This document shows positions 50,784 to 59,871 of a stretch of 64,000 nucleotides of DNA, piece after piece. The translations under genes were made by a program, and so were the position numbers. The stretch is taken from assembly GCF_011761945.1 (NCBI RefSeq), contig NZ_JAASQV010000006.1, positions 1-64,000 on the forward strand. The letters run 5' to 3'. How positions within the stretch are numbered: position 1 is the stretch's first letter; each line of letters opens with the position of its first letter. The DNA is from Sphingomonas leidyi. GTDB lineage: Bacteria; Pseudomonadota; Alphaproteobacteria; Sphingomonadales; Sphingomonadaceae. The notes beneath the pieces were generated by a model. The model saw nothing but the letters and a program-made list of their open reading frames with translations. It searched no databases and had not been told where the DNA came from.

Positions 50784-51533
50784 ATGCGGATCGACTGGTG
50801 GACGCTCGCGCTGCAGGCGGTCAATGTCCTCATCCTCGTGTGGCTGCTCGGACGCTTCCTGTTCCGTCCGGTGATGGATGCCATCGCTGCCCGCCAGGCA
50901 TCGGCCCAGGCGCTGCTCGACGAAGCGCGGGAGGCAAAGGACCGGGCACAGGCCGAAGCGCAGGCGCTCAAAACGCAGAATGACGGCTTCGTCGCGGATG
51001 CGGCGGCTCGCCGCGCCGAGATCCGGACCGAGGCCGAAGCGGAGCGCCAGCGCCTCCTCGCGCAGGCCAGGCTCGAGGCGGACGCCGTCGTCGAGCAAGG
51101 CCATGCGGCGATCGATGCCGAACGCGGGCGGGTGGCGGCGCAGTGGCGGGAAAAGGCAGCGAACCTCGCCGCCTCGATGGCAGGCACGTTGCTCGCTCGT
51201 CTCCCGCCCGAGCAGACGGTGCAGGCCATGGTCGACGCGCTCAAGGCGCGGCTCGGAGACCTTTCCGAGGCGGATCGCCGCAGCCTGGCGGCCGCCGGGC
51301 CCGTCACCGTCGCGACGCCCGCGCCGCTGACGGCCGATCTGCAGACGCAGGTAGCGCGCGCGCTTGCCGAAATCCTGCCGGATACCGCGACCCCGATCTT
51401 CGCAGTCGATCCAGATCTCATCGCCGGCGCGGAGCTTCGCACGCCCCACGCCGTCGTGCGCAACAGCTGGCGCGCCGATCTCGACGCCATGGTTGAGAGC
51501 CTCAATGAAGACGATCATGCCCGGATCGCCTGA
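50784..51533 (+). CDS. atpF: N-type ATPase subunit b (b-delta-like, long)
   Basis: 249 aa. One N-terminal membrane helix (LALQAVNVLILVWLLGRFLF) is followed by a long charged coiled coil. The C-terminal third is extended compared with a normal b subunit (about 160 aa). As no delta gene exists in the operon, this extension may replace delta at the top of the stalk. It starts one base after atpE and overlaps atpA. Confidence 0.87.
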   Translation: MRIDWWTLALQAVNVLILVWLLGRFLFRPVMDAIAARQASAQALLDEAREAKDRAQAEAQALKTQNDGFVADAAARRAEIRTEAEAERQRLLAQARLEADAVVEQGHAAIDAERGRVAAQWREKAANLAASMAGTLLARLPPEQTVQAMVDALKARLGDLSEADRRSLAAAGPVTVATPAPLTADLQTQVARALAEILPDTATPIFAVDPDLIAGAELRTPHAVVRNSWRADLDAMVESLNEDDHARIA

Positions 51534-53037
51534 AGACTGGCTGACGCAGGCCCAGAGCTGCATCACGCGCGCCAATCTCGGGCCGCGTGTCGATGCAATT
51601 GGCCGGGTGGAATCGATCGGCGACGGCGTTGCCATGGTCTCGGGCCTTCCGGACGCGCGCCTCGACGAATTGCTCTATTTCGCCCGGGGCCAGACCGGAT
51701 TCGTCCACACGCTCGACCGGGACCGGATCGGCTGCGTGCTGCTCGACGATGCCGCCCAGGTGGAGGCAGGAGACACCGTAACCGGCTCGGGCGAGGTGGT
51801 GCGCGTGCCGGTTGGCGAGGCATTGCTTGGCCGAGTCGTCGATCCGCTCGGCCGTCCGCTCGATGGGGGCGCGCCGATCCGGGCCAGGCGCTTCGATCCT
51901 GTCGAACGGCCGGCGCCGGCGATCATCGAACGCGACCTCGTCGTCCAGCCGGTGCAGACCGGCACGCTCGCAATCGATGCGATGTTCGCCATCGGCCGGG
52001 GGCAGCGCGAACTCATTCTCGGCGACCGCGCCACAGGCAAGACGGCGCTCGCGGTCGACACGATCATCAACCAGCGCACCAGCGACATGATCTGCGTCTA
52101 TGTCGCGATCGGCCAGAAAAGCTCGGCGGTCGCGCGCGTGGTCGACCAGGTGCGGCGGCATGGCGCGCCGGACCGCACCATCTTCGTCGTGGCGAGCCCC
52201 GCCGCGGCGCCGGGGCTGCAATGGATCGCGCCGTTCGCGGGCTTCACGATGGCCGAGTATTTTCGGGATGGTGGCGGCCATGCGGTGGTGGTGCTCGACG
52301 ATCTCACCAAGCATGCCGCGACCCATCGCGAGATCGCCCTGCTGACCGGACAGCCGCCCGGGCGCGAGGCCTATCCCGGCGACGTCTTTTTCCTCCATTC
52401 CCGCCTGCTCGAACGTGCGGCGCGTCTCTCGACGGAGAAGGGGGGCGGTTCGCTCACGGCTCTGCCGATCGCGGAGACCGATGCCGGCAACGTCAGCGCC
52501 TATATCCCGACCAATCTGATCTCGATCACCGACGGTCAGATTATTCTCGACGCGAAGCTGTTCGCGCAGGGGCACAAGCCCGCCATCGATGTGGGCACGA
52601 GCGTGAGCCGGGTCGGCGGCAAGACGCAGCTTCGCGTCCTGCGCGACGCGAGCGGGACCATGCGCCTCGACTATGCGCAGTTCCTCGAGCTCGAGATGTT
52701 CACCCGCTTCGGCGAGCAGCCCGAGCCGCGTGTCCGCGCCCAGATCGAACGCGGCAAGCGCTTGCGCGCCTTGCTCGTGCAACCGCTGTCGAGTCCACTA
52801 CGGGTCGTCGACCAGGTGGCGCTGGTCGTGGCGCTCGGCGAAGGGTTGCTCGATGGCATGGCGGTCTCGGAGATATCGTCGCTCCGCACGCGGCTGCCCG
52901 CCTGGATCGACGATCACGTCCCCGATCTATGCGCGCAGATCGAGCGGACTGGACAGATCGACACCGCGCAGCGGTCCGCTCTGATGACGACCGTGAAAGC
53001 GCTGATCGAAAGTCAGCCGGCCGGTTCTGCATCATGA
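51505..53037 (+). CDS. atpA: N-type ATPase alpha subunit
   Basis: About 510 aa, non-catalytic nucleotide-binding partner of beta. Walker A LGDRATGKTAL, VYVAIGQKSS, and alpha-specific GTSVSRVGGKTQ. It begins inside the end of atpF: the ATG at 51505 (MKTIMPGS) or 51517; neither has a strong ribosome site. It overlaps atpG by four bases. Confidence 0.92.
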   Translation: MKTIMPGSPEDWLTQAQSCITRANLGPRVDAIGRVESIGDGVAMVSGLPDARLDELLYFARGQTGFVHTLDRDRIGCVLLDDAAQVEAGDTVTGSGEVVRVPVGEALLGRVVDPLGRPLDGGAPIRARRFDPVERPAPAIIERDLVVQPVQTGTLAIDAMFAIGRGQRELILGDRATGKTALAVDTIINQRTSDMICVYVAIGQKSSAVARVVDQVRRHGAPDRTIFVVASPAAAPGLQWIAPFAGFTMAEYFRDGGGHAVVVLDDLTKHAATHREIALLTGQPPGREAYPGDVFFLHSRLLERAARLSTEKGGGSLTALPIAETDAGNVSAYIPTNLISITDGQIILDAKLFAQGHKPAIDVGTSVSRVGGKTQLRVLRDASGTMRLDYAQFLELEMFTRFGEQPEPRVRAQIERGKRLRALLVQPLSSPLRVVDQVALVVALGEGLLDGMAVSEISSLRTRLPAWIDDHVPDLCAQIERTGQIDTAQRSALMTTVKALIESQPAGSAS

Positions 53038-53882
53038 GCGATCGCCTCGCCGAGATCGGCCAGCGGATCGAGACCGTCCGCCAGCTCGGTGCGGTGGTCA
53101 ACGCCATGCAGGGCATCGCCGCGCAGCGGGCGCATCAGGCGCGCGCGCTGCTGCCTGCGGTGCGACGCTATGCGGAGACCGCCCGCACCGCCATTGGCCA
53201 GGCGCGCCGCCTTGACGAGCCACTGGCGCGTTTTCCGGCGCGGGCGGTCGGTGGTGCGAGAGGCGGCCTTATCCTGTTCGGTGCGGAGCAAGGCTTTGCC
53301 GGGGCCTTTCCGGAGCAGCTGCTCGACGGCGCCGCGGCCGACATGCAGGACAGGCATATTCTTCTGATTGGCGCGCGCACGGCCACGCTTGCGGCCGAGC
53401 GCGGTCTGCGCATCGCATGGAGCGCGAGCATGCCGAGCAAGGCCGATGCGCTGCCCGCACTCGCGACAAGCATCATCGACGCGCTGTACGACTATCTGGA
53501 CGAGGTCGGCGCGGTGCCCATCACCATGGCTTATCCGGTCTGGAGCAGCGGCAAGGGCGTCTCGATCGTGCGCGCGAGCCTCCTGCCGCTCGACCTCGAC
53601 ACTTTCCCCGCGTCCACGGCGGATTTGCCGCCGCTCGTCAATATCAACGCGGCGGACCTTATCGGCGACCTGACCGCGGAATATGTCTTCGCCCACATCT
53701 GCGCGGCTGCGGTCGAGACGTTCGTCGCCGAGAATGAGGCACGGCTGCGCACCATGGCGACCGCCCGCAGCCACATCGATCGCAAGGGCGAGGCCCTGCG
53801 CCTCGAGGAGCGCCTCACGCGTCAGGATCAGATCACCAGTGAAGTCGTCGAACTGAGCGGCGGGCGACATCGGCGAGAATGA
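53034..53882 (+). CDS. atpG: N-type ATPase gamma subunit
   Basis: 282 aa, the central rotating stalk. An N-terminal helix with ETVRQLGAVVNAMQGIAA and a C-terminal helix (EARLRTMATARSHIDRKGEAL) frame a Rossmann-like domain (GGLILFGAEQGFAGAFPE). It is the last gene of the N-ATPase operon; oleate hydratase follows 79 bases later. Confidence 0.88.
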   Translation: MSDRLAEIGQRIETVRQLGAVVNAMQGIAAQRAHQARALLPAVRRYAETARTAIGQARRLDEPLARFPARAVGGARGGLILFGAEQGFAGAFPEQLLDGAAADMQDRHILLIGARTATLAAERGLRIAWSASMPSKADALPALATSIIDALYDYLDEVGAVPITMAYPVWSSGKGVSIVRASLLPLDLDTFPASTADLPPLVNINAADLIGDLTAEYVFAHICAAAVETFVAENEARLRTMATARSHIDRKGEALRLEERLTRQDQITSEVVELSGGRHRRE

Positions 53883-53961
53883 ATGCAGGGCAGGCATTTC
53901 TGCTGTTCAGCAAGAAACCGCAGAACCGCCATTGTCGTCGGGATCAAGGATGGAGTTGAGC

Positions 53962-55728
53962 ATGCACTATAGTAGCGGGAACTACGAAGCTTTCGTGCGG
54001 CCCCGCAAACCTGAGGGCGCTGACAGGAAGACGGCCTGGTTCGTCGGCTCGGGTCTTGCGGGACTGGCAGGCGCGGCGTTCCTGATCCGCGACGGCGGCG
54101 TCGCCGGCGAGCATATTACCATCCTTGAGGAGCTGCATGTTCCCGGCGGCGCGCTCGACGGCCTCGACGTCCCCGAAAAGGGGTTCGTCATCCGCGGAGG
54201 GCGCGAGATGGAGGAGCATTTCGAATGCCTCTGGGATCTCTATCGCTCGATCCCTTCGCTGGAGATCGAGGATGCGAGTGTGCTCGACGAATTCTACCGG
54301 CTCAACAAGGACGATCCCAATTTTTCGCTTCAACGCGTGACGCAGAACCAGGGCCAGGATGTGCCCGACAAGGCTTTGCTGACACTCGGCGGTCGCGCGC
54401 AAAAAGATCTGATCTCCGTCTTCCTCGCGACGCGGGAGGAGATGGAGAACAAGCGGATCAACGAAGTCTTCGGCGATGATTTCCTCAGGAGCAATTTCTG
54501 GCTCTACTGGCGCACCATGTTCGCCTTCGAGGAATGGCATTCCGCGCTCGAGATGAAGCTCTATCTGCATCGCTTCATCCACCATATCGGCAGTCTGGCG
54601 GATTTTTCCTCGCTCAAGTTCAACCGCTACAACCAATATGAATCGATGGTCCTGCCGTTGGTCAAATGGTTGCAGGATCGCGGTGTCAGATTTCGCTACG
54701 GCGTCGAGGTCACCGACGTCGATTTCGACATCCAGCCCGGCCGCAAGCAGGCGACCCGGATTGCCTGGATCGAAAACGGCGTCGAAGGCGGCGTCGATCT
54801 CGGCGCCGATGATCTCGTCTTCATCACCATCGGATCGCTGACCGAAAATTCCGACAATGGCGATCATCATACACCGGCCAGGCTGAATGAGGGGCCGGCG
54901 CCGGCCTGGGACCTGTGGCGCCGGATCGCGGCCAAGGACCCGGCCTTTGGTCGTCCCGACGTGTTCGGATCGCACATCCCGGAAACCAAATGGGCGTCGG
55001 CGACCATCACCACGCTCGACGCGCGCATTCCGGCGTACATTCGCAAGATCGCCAGGCGCGATCCGTTCAGCGGCACGGTGGTGACTGGCGGCATCGTCAC
55101 GGTCAAGGACTCGAGCTGGCTGCTGAGCTGGACGGTCAGCCGGCAACCCCACTTCAGGAAACAGCCGAAGGACCAGATCGTCGCCTGGTTCTATGCCTTG
55201 TTCGTCGACCGGCCGGGCGACTATGTGAAGAAGCCGATGCAGGACTGCACGGGCGAGGAGATCACGCAGGAATGGCTTTATCATCTCGGCGTGCCGGTCG
55301 AGGACATCCCCGGCCTCGCCGCGACGGGGGCGAAGACCGTGCCGGTGATGATGCCCTACATCACCGCCTTCTTCATGCCGCGCCAGGCCGGCGACCGGCC
55401 GGACGTGGTGCCCGAGGGCGCGGTCAACTTCGCCTTTGTCGGCCAGTTTGCCGAGTCGAAGCAGCGTGATTGTATCTTCACGACGGAATATTCGGTGCGC
55501 ACGCCGATGGAGGCCGTCTACACCCTGATGAAGGTCGAACGCGGCGTGCCGGAAGTGTTCAACTCAACCTATGATATCCGCACGCTTCTGGCCGCAATCG
55601 GGCCGCTTAGGGATAGCAAAGGGATCGACATTCCCGGCCCGTCCTTCCTGCGCAAGCTGTTGATGAAGAAGCTTGAAGGCACAGAGATCGCCCAGCTGTT
55701 GGAAGAGTTTCATCTCCTTTCGCGATAG
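53962..55728 (+). CDS. ohyA: Oleate hydratase
   Basis: A 588-aa FAD-dependent fatty-acid hydratase converting oleate to 10-hydroxystearate. The dinucleotide motif is VGSGLAGLAGAAFLI; the GGREMEEHFECLWDL and FNRYNQYESM segments, and MPYITAFFMPR, are typical of the family. GGAG six bases before the ATG at 53962 favours that start over 53950. It would detoxify or use unsaturated fatty acids, fitting the membrane-lipid and FabI/PHA genes of this block. Confidence 0.93.
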   Translation: MHYSSGNYEAFVRPRKPEGADRKTAWFVGSGLAGLAGAAFLIRDGGVAGEHITILEELHVPGGALDGLDVPEKGFVIRGGREMEEHFECLWDLYRSIPSLEIEDASVLDEFYRLNKDDPNFSLQRVTQNQGQDVPDKALLTLGGRAQKDLISVFLATREEMENKRINEVFGDDFLRSNFWLYWRTMFAFEEWHSALEMKLYLHRFIHHIGSLADFSSLKFNRYNQYESMVLPLVKWLQDRGVRFRYGVEVTDVDFDIQPGRKQATRIAWIENGVEGGVDLGADDLVFITIGSLTENSDNGDHHTPARLNEGPAPAWDLWRRIAAKDPAFGRPDVFGSHIPETKWASATITTLDARIPAYIRKIARRDPFSGTVVTGGIVTVKDSSWLLSWTVSRQPHFRKQPKDQIVAWFYALFVDRPGDYVKKPMQDCTGEEITQEWLYHLGVPVEDIPGLAATGAKTVPVMMPYITAFFMPRQAGDRPDVVPEGAVNFAFVGQFAESKQRDCIFTTEYSVRTPMEAVYTLMKVERGVPEVFNSTYDIRTLLAAIGPLRDSKGIDIPGPSFLRKLLMKKLEGTEIAQLLEEFHLLSR

Positions 55729-55871
55729 CAATCAAGCGCGACCCTTCGCCTGGGCTCACGAAAATTCCGCCAAAAGCTGATGAACAACGTCGATGCATCC
55801 CGGCAGGCACTATGTCCGCGCCATCAGGTGACACGCAGAGATTCAACCGCAGCAGCCCTGGCCGCCTTTAC

Positions 55872-56492
55872 CTACAGCGGCCTTCCCATTCCAGCCGCAA
55901 AGGCGATCCGCAAGGTTTCGGCAAGGGTACGGACTCCAAGCTTGGACATGATGCTCGCGCGATGGACTTCGACCGTCCGTGAAGAAATGCCCAGATCATA
56001 GGCGATGGTCTTGTTCGGAAGGCCTTGCGCAAGGCCTTCGAGAACATCCCGTTCGCGCGGTGTCAGTAGATCGACCTGTCGGCATGCCTCGGCTTCTTCG
56101 AGAGCGCGCCCCTCGGCCGTGTCGATGCGCGCGAACGCTCGGTCTATCGCATCGAGCAGCAGCGCCCGTTCGATAGGTTTGGCCAGGAAATCGACAGCAC
56201 CCGCCTTCATCGCTTGGACAGCAAGCGCAATGTCTCCGTTGCCGGTCAGCATCACGACTGGCATGCTTATATCCATCTGCGTCAGCGCTGCCTGAACCTG
56301 TAGACCGTTCATGTCCGGCATGTGCATGTCGAGAACGATGCTACCTCTTTCAGCTTCATCTGCAATTTTCAGAAAGTCGACTCCCGAGCCATAGGTCTCG
56401 ACGGCAAATCCCGCTGTCCTTAATGTGAATCCTACAGCTTTCCTGATTGTTTCTTCGTCATCAATGACATGAACGACGCGCTTGCTCTCCAT
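55872..56492 (-). CDS. Second FixJ-family response regulator
   Basis: A 206-aa protein with receiver residues D11/D12, D55 (IVLDMHMPDMNG) and K105 (DFLAKPIERA), and a LuxR-type helix-turn-helix (LTPRERDVLEGLAQGLPNK, SSRTVEVHRASIMSKL). It closely resembles the FixJ at 29 kb but has no adjacent kinase, so it may be served by the FixL in this window. A MerR-type promoter at 56554-56585 lies 62 bases upstream, hinting that its expression responds to metal. Confidence 0.87.
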   Translation of the reverse strand: MESKRVVHVIDDEETIRKAVGFTLRTAGFAVETYGSGVDFLKIADEAERGSIVLDMHMPDMNGLQVQAALTQMDISMPVVMLTGNGDIALAVQAMKAGAVDFLAKPIERALLLDAIDRAFARIDTAEGRALEEAEACRQVDLLTPRERDVLEGLAQGLPNKTIAYDLGISSRTVEVHRASIMSKLGVRTLAETLRIAFAAGMGRPL

Positions 56493-56836
56493 GGCCCCCC
56501 GGACGTGTTGGCATTGCTGCGCACCCCAGCGGGCACAGCTTCAAAGGGGAGACCTTCTACGGGTAGGACCATGGTCCAAGGTCAAGGTCGAAATACCGCC
56601 GCATCACAACAGGCAAGGCAGGTGCTCGGCGAGAGGGGGGTAAGCGACCCGGCATCATGTGCCGAACTTTGCGAGATGACCGCTCTTGCGAACGGGGCGG
56701 CGCTCCCTCTGGTCTCCCGGCGGCAAGGCGCCGCAAGACGCTGCCGCCGGGAGTGGGCACGCCTCTTGGGGGATGAGCGCGCTGGTTGCTCCTAAGCTCG
56801 ACGCGTCATGTTGTCATGGCAAGAAGCTGATAATCG
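56493..56836. other. Gap with no supported gene besides the MerR-type promoter
   Basis: Several frames are open here, but none has a ribosome site or protein-like sequence. The promoter of the second fixJ-like gene occupies 56554-56585; nothing else is recognisable. Confidence 0.5.
56554..56585 (-). promoter_or_regulatory. MerR-type promoter before second fixJ-like gene
   Basis: Minus strand: TTGACC (56585-56580), a 20-base spacer containing GGACCATGGTCC (56577-56566), then TAGAAG (56559-56554). The 12-bp palindrome core equals that of the operator at 10468-10479. Confidence 0.7.
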
Positions 56837-57282
56837 CTATTCTGTGTCAGCAGCGCGCCGTAACGCCGATGTCCGGGGCGGATCGCAGCTCCGCTCGCGC
56901 GCCGCTACGGCACGGCGAATCCGATTCAGCACGAACCGGTGATCATAGGGTTGTGAGATCGAAGGCTGATCATCGCAGAGATCGCCCGCCTTCCGTGTCG
57001 CAGTTTCGATATTCCCGGCGAGGATGGCACCGATACCGGGTTGTTCCTGACGAACCAAGGATGCCAGGCCCGCGCCGCGCTCAGCGCGATCGAGCCAGCG
57101 CAGCGCTGCCATCACATCGTCGACCGGCACCGGGATGCTGGCGGGCGACGGAGGGCCGGTTGGCCCTCGACGGCGGAGCGATCGGACGCCCAGGATGCAA
57201 GGATGGCGGGCTTCACTTCGGGCTCAAGCTGCGGGTGCCGAGCAACGATGAAGGGATAAAGGAACGAGCGTGTGTGCGACAT
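56837..57282 (-). pseudogene. Frameshifted small gene
   Basis: A strong ribosome site (GGAGGA, 57294-57289) lies six bases before an ATG at 57282. The first frame reads PEVKPAILASWASDRSAVEG and QPALRRPPAS, then runs into a stop at about 57113. The next frame continues sensibly as VPVDDVMAALRWLDRAERG, down to a stop at 56837. One missing G in a CGG(G)TG stretch near 57132 would join them. ILASWASDRSAVEG followed by a LRRPP segment recalls a small conserved alphaproteobacterial protein of about 75 aa (recollection only). Confidence 0.4.
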
Positions 57283-57373
57283 GACATATCCTCCTTTCCT
57301 GCCGCGACTTTCTCCGAAAGCGGAGTTCCCGGAAGATTGGTTCGGACTCGCTTAGGTTCAATGAATGGGAATG

Positions 57374-57401
57374 CGCCCGGCGTTTGCCGGGCGTTCGTTT
57401 T
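57374..57401. terminator. Strong hairpin with T-tract
   Basis: Stem CGCCCGGC / GCCGGGCG with a GTTT loop, followed on the plus strand by TTCGTTTT. It lies 50 bases past the 3' end of prs (minus) and probably ends that operon bidirectionally; the better U-tract is on the plus strand, where no gene is known. Confidence 0.55.
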
Positions 57402-57451
57402 CATCGTGCATTGAGCATTGAGTACTGAAGAACTGACGCGCAGCGCACCGT

Positions 57452-58336
57452 TCAGATCCCGCGGCGAACGGACTCCGCAATCGCCGGCATCACGTCGATA
57501 TCATTCGAAGTATGTGCAACAGCGTTCGTGCTGACGATCCTCTCGACGAGCCCACCCAGGACTTGCGCTGCATCGCCGGCGAAAAGCGGATGCACGACCA
57601 CGCAATCCGGTCGCGTGAACCCCATGTCGACCAGCTGGCGCGCCGCCTCGGCGAGGGTTCGGCCGGATGAGGCGATATCGTCGACCAGCACCGGCTGGCG
57701 ATCGAGAAACGCTGGGGCATTCGGAATCGAGATGGTGACGTCACGGTCGCCGGACCGGATTTTCTCGCACACGAGAAACGGAGCATCGGCATCGGCCGCC
57801 ACCTGCGAGACCCACTGTTCGCTTTCCAGGTCCGGACCGATGATCAGCGGACGAGCGACATTGCGCTTGATCCACGAGGCCAGAAGCGGCGCGGCATGAA
57901 CGACCTGGGTCGGGATGCGGTAGATTTCCGACAACGCATGATAGCGATGGAGATGCGGATCAACCGTCACCAGCCAGTCGAGATGGCGAGACAGGATCGC
58001 GGCAAAGGTTCGCGACGTCACCGCCTCGCCGGGATGGAAGCGAATGTCCTGGCGCATGTAAGCGAGGTAGGGGGCGACGAGCCCGATCCTGCGAGCGCCC
58101 AGATCGCGCGCGGTGTCGGCTGCGAACAGCAGCGGCAACAGCTTGGCGTCCGGATGATCGAGACTGCACAGCAGGATGACCTCGCGGTCGCTGATGTCGC
58201 TTACGACCCTGAGATAGGTTTCCCCGTCAGGAAACTGACGATGCTCGATCGTGCCGACCTCTGCATCGAGCGCGGCGGATAGCGGCTGTGCCAGGGCCTC
58301 GCTGCCAGACAGCGCGAACAGCACGGGACGGTTCAT
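57452..58336 (-). CDS. prs: Ribose-phosphate pyrophosphokinase family
   Basis: A 294-aa PRPP-synthetase homologue. The PRPP-binding loop is VLVDDIASSGRTL and the catalytic region YMRQDIRFHPGEAVTSRTFA; the ATP-contacting QFPDGE motif appears near residue 38. It is shorter than the usual 310-320 aa. It overlaps the AMP-phosphorylase-like gene by four bases, so the two should work together: phosphorolysis products could be turned into PRPP or the reverse. A role other than biosynthetic Prs is likely in this context. Confidence 0.85.
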   Translation of the reverse strand: MNRPVLFALSGSEALAQPLSAALDAEVGTIEHRQFPDGETYLRVVSDISDREVILLCSLDHPDAKLLPLLFAADTARDLGARRIGLVAPYLAYMRQDIRFHPGEAVTSRTFAAILSRHLDWLVTVDPHLHRYHALSEIYRIPTQVVHAAPLLASWIKRNVARPLIIGPDLESEQWVSQVAADADAPFLVCEKIRSGDRDVTISIPNAPAFLDRQPVLVDDIASSGRTLAEAARQLVDMGFTRPDCVVVHPLFAGDAAQVLGGLVERIVSTNAVAHTSNDIDVMPAIAESVRRGI

Positions 58337-59871
58337 AGCGCTTCAATCCCGAAGATCGGCCCGTCGCTCACCGCATAGGCCGCCGCATAGTCGAGCTCGC
58401 CCGGGCTCTCGGCATGAATGGTGCACAAGGGAGCCCCGGCATCCACCATCTGGTTCAGCCGACACTGCAGCGCGACGCCGGCGGCCTTGGCCATCGGCGC
58501 GCCGGCAAGCTTCGCGACCGTCGCGAGCTTGCGATTGTCGATACTCACCAGGCGGCCGCTATAGGGAGCGATCATATCCTGTTGGAACCGGGCGACCGGT
58601 GGAGCCCGCATGCCGCCCTGCGCTTCGCAGATACGTTGGAACTTGGCCCAGGCCCGGCCGCTTTCGAGGCACGCCCGCGCACGCGCATAACCTTCGCGGG
58701 CCGGGGCTGCGTCCGCGAGCTCAAGCAGTCCTCCCGCCAGCTCGCAGGCCCGGTGGGCGAGATCCTCGGCGCCCGGCTGCCCCTGGAGCACGGCAAGGAT
58801 ATCCTGCGCCTCGAGCGCCGGACCGATGCCCCGTCCGATCGGCTCGGCGCCGGGGCCGCGCATCACGCGCGTGCGAAGCCCGAAGGCTTGGGCGACAGAG
58901 CTCAGCGCCCGCTCGAGCGTGTCGGCGGCATCGGCGCCGCGTACCTTGGCGGTCGGCCCGACCGGGATGTCGATGACCAGATGGGTCGCACCGGCCGCGA
59001 TTTTCTTGGACAGCACCGAGGCGACCATCTGCCCGACGGCATCGATATCGAGCACCCGTTCCACGCCGATGATCACATCGTCGGCAGGGCTGAGGTTGAC
59101 GGCGCCGCCCCAGGCGATGCAGCCGCCTTCGCGCTCGACCACCTTGCGGATTGCGGAAACGTCGAGGTCGACAGGTGCCAGCACCTCCATCGTGTCCGCC
59201 GTGCCGGCCGGTGAGGTGATCGCCCGCGACGATGTCTTGGGCATGATCAGGCCCTCCGCGGCCATGATCGAGACGATGATCGGCGTGGTGCGATTGCCCG
59301 GCAAGCCACCGACGCTATGCTTGTCGACGATGACCGTTCCGGGCCACTGCAATCGCTCGCCGACATCGACCATCGCCCTGGTCAGGCTGATCGTTTCGTC
59401 CGTATCGAGCGGGACCGCTGAGCAGGCCGTGACGAACGCCGAGAGATGGACATCGCTATAGCGTCGCTCGGCGATGTCGGTGATGATCGCTGAAAAAGCC
59501 CCGTCACTGAGACGATTGCCATAGGTGCGCCGACGCACTTCGGCGAGCGAGGCGAGAGGCTGGGCGTGCGCGATCTCGACCGGATCGCCATCGCTGACGC
59601 CGAGCCGCTGCCATGCGGATTCGGAGAGGCCGATCTCGCCGGGCGCTGGAGTCTCCGCGGAGCTGTGCAGCAGCGAGACGACGATTTCCCGCCCGCCGGC
59701 GCGCAGCGCGACCTGCGCGCGGGACGCAAGACCTTCCGAGCGGCAGACGGGACAGTCGTGGCGCATGACCGCGATCAGATCGCTTCCGGCAGCCGACAGG
59801 CCGATGCGGCGTGCCCGCAGCGTCGTCGCGACAGGCTCTGCTTCGGCGTCCTCGATGATCCCGGGCTTCAC
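58333..59871 (-). CDS. AMP phosphorylase-like (thymidine phosphorylase superfamily)
   Basis: A 512-aa enzyme with an N-terminal domain of about 90 residues that is absent from E. coli DeoA (about 440 aa) but present in archaeal AMP phosphorylase. Signature motifs match the latter: DKHSVGGLPGNRTTP, TSSRAITSPAGTADTMEVL, GGCIAWGGAVNLSPADD. The likely reaction is NMP plus phosphate to base plus ribose 1,5-bisphosphate. A CPVC pair in the N-terminal domain (residues 40-43) is unusual. GTG start overlapping the RNase stop. Confidence 0.82.
   Translation of the reverse strand: MKPGIIEDAEAEPVATTLRARRIGLSAAGSDLIAVMRHDCPVCRSEGLASRAQVALRAGGREIVVSLLHSSAETPAPGEIGLSESAWQRLGVSDGDPVEIAHAQPLASLAEVRRRTYGNRLSDGAFSAIITDIAERRYSDVHLSAFVTACSAVPLDTDETISLTRAMVDVGERLQWPGTVIVDKHSVGGLPGNRTTPIIVSIMAAEGLIMPKTSSRAITSPAGTADTMEVLAPVDLDVSAIRKVVEREGGCIAWGGAVNLSPADDVIIGVERVLDIDAVGQMVASVLSKKIAAGATHLVIDIPVGPTAKVRGADAADTLERALSSVAQAFGLRTRVMRGPGAEPIGRGIGPALEAQDILAVLQGQPGAEDLAHRACELAGGLLELADAAPAREGYARARACLESGRAWAKFQRICEAQGGMRAPPVARFQQDMIAPYSGRLVSIDNRKLATVAKLAGAPMAKAAGVALQCRLNQMVDAGAPLCTIHAESPGELDYAAAYAVSDGPIFGIEAL

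Noticed and set aside
58333..59871. Plain thymidine phosphorylase (DeoA) assignment
   Set aside because: Length, N-terminal domain and SSRAITSPAGTAD motif fit AMP phosphorylase-like enzymes better.
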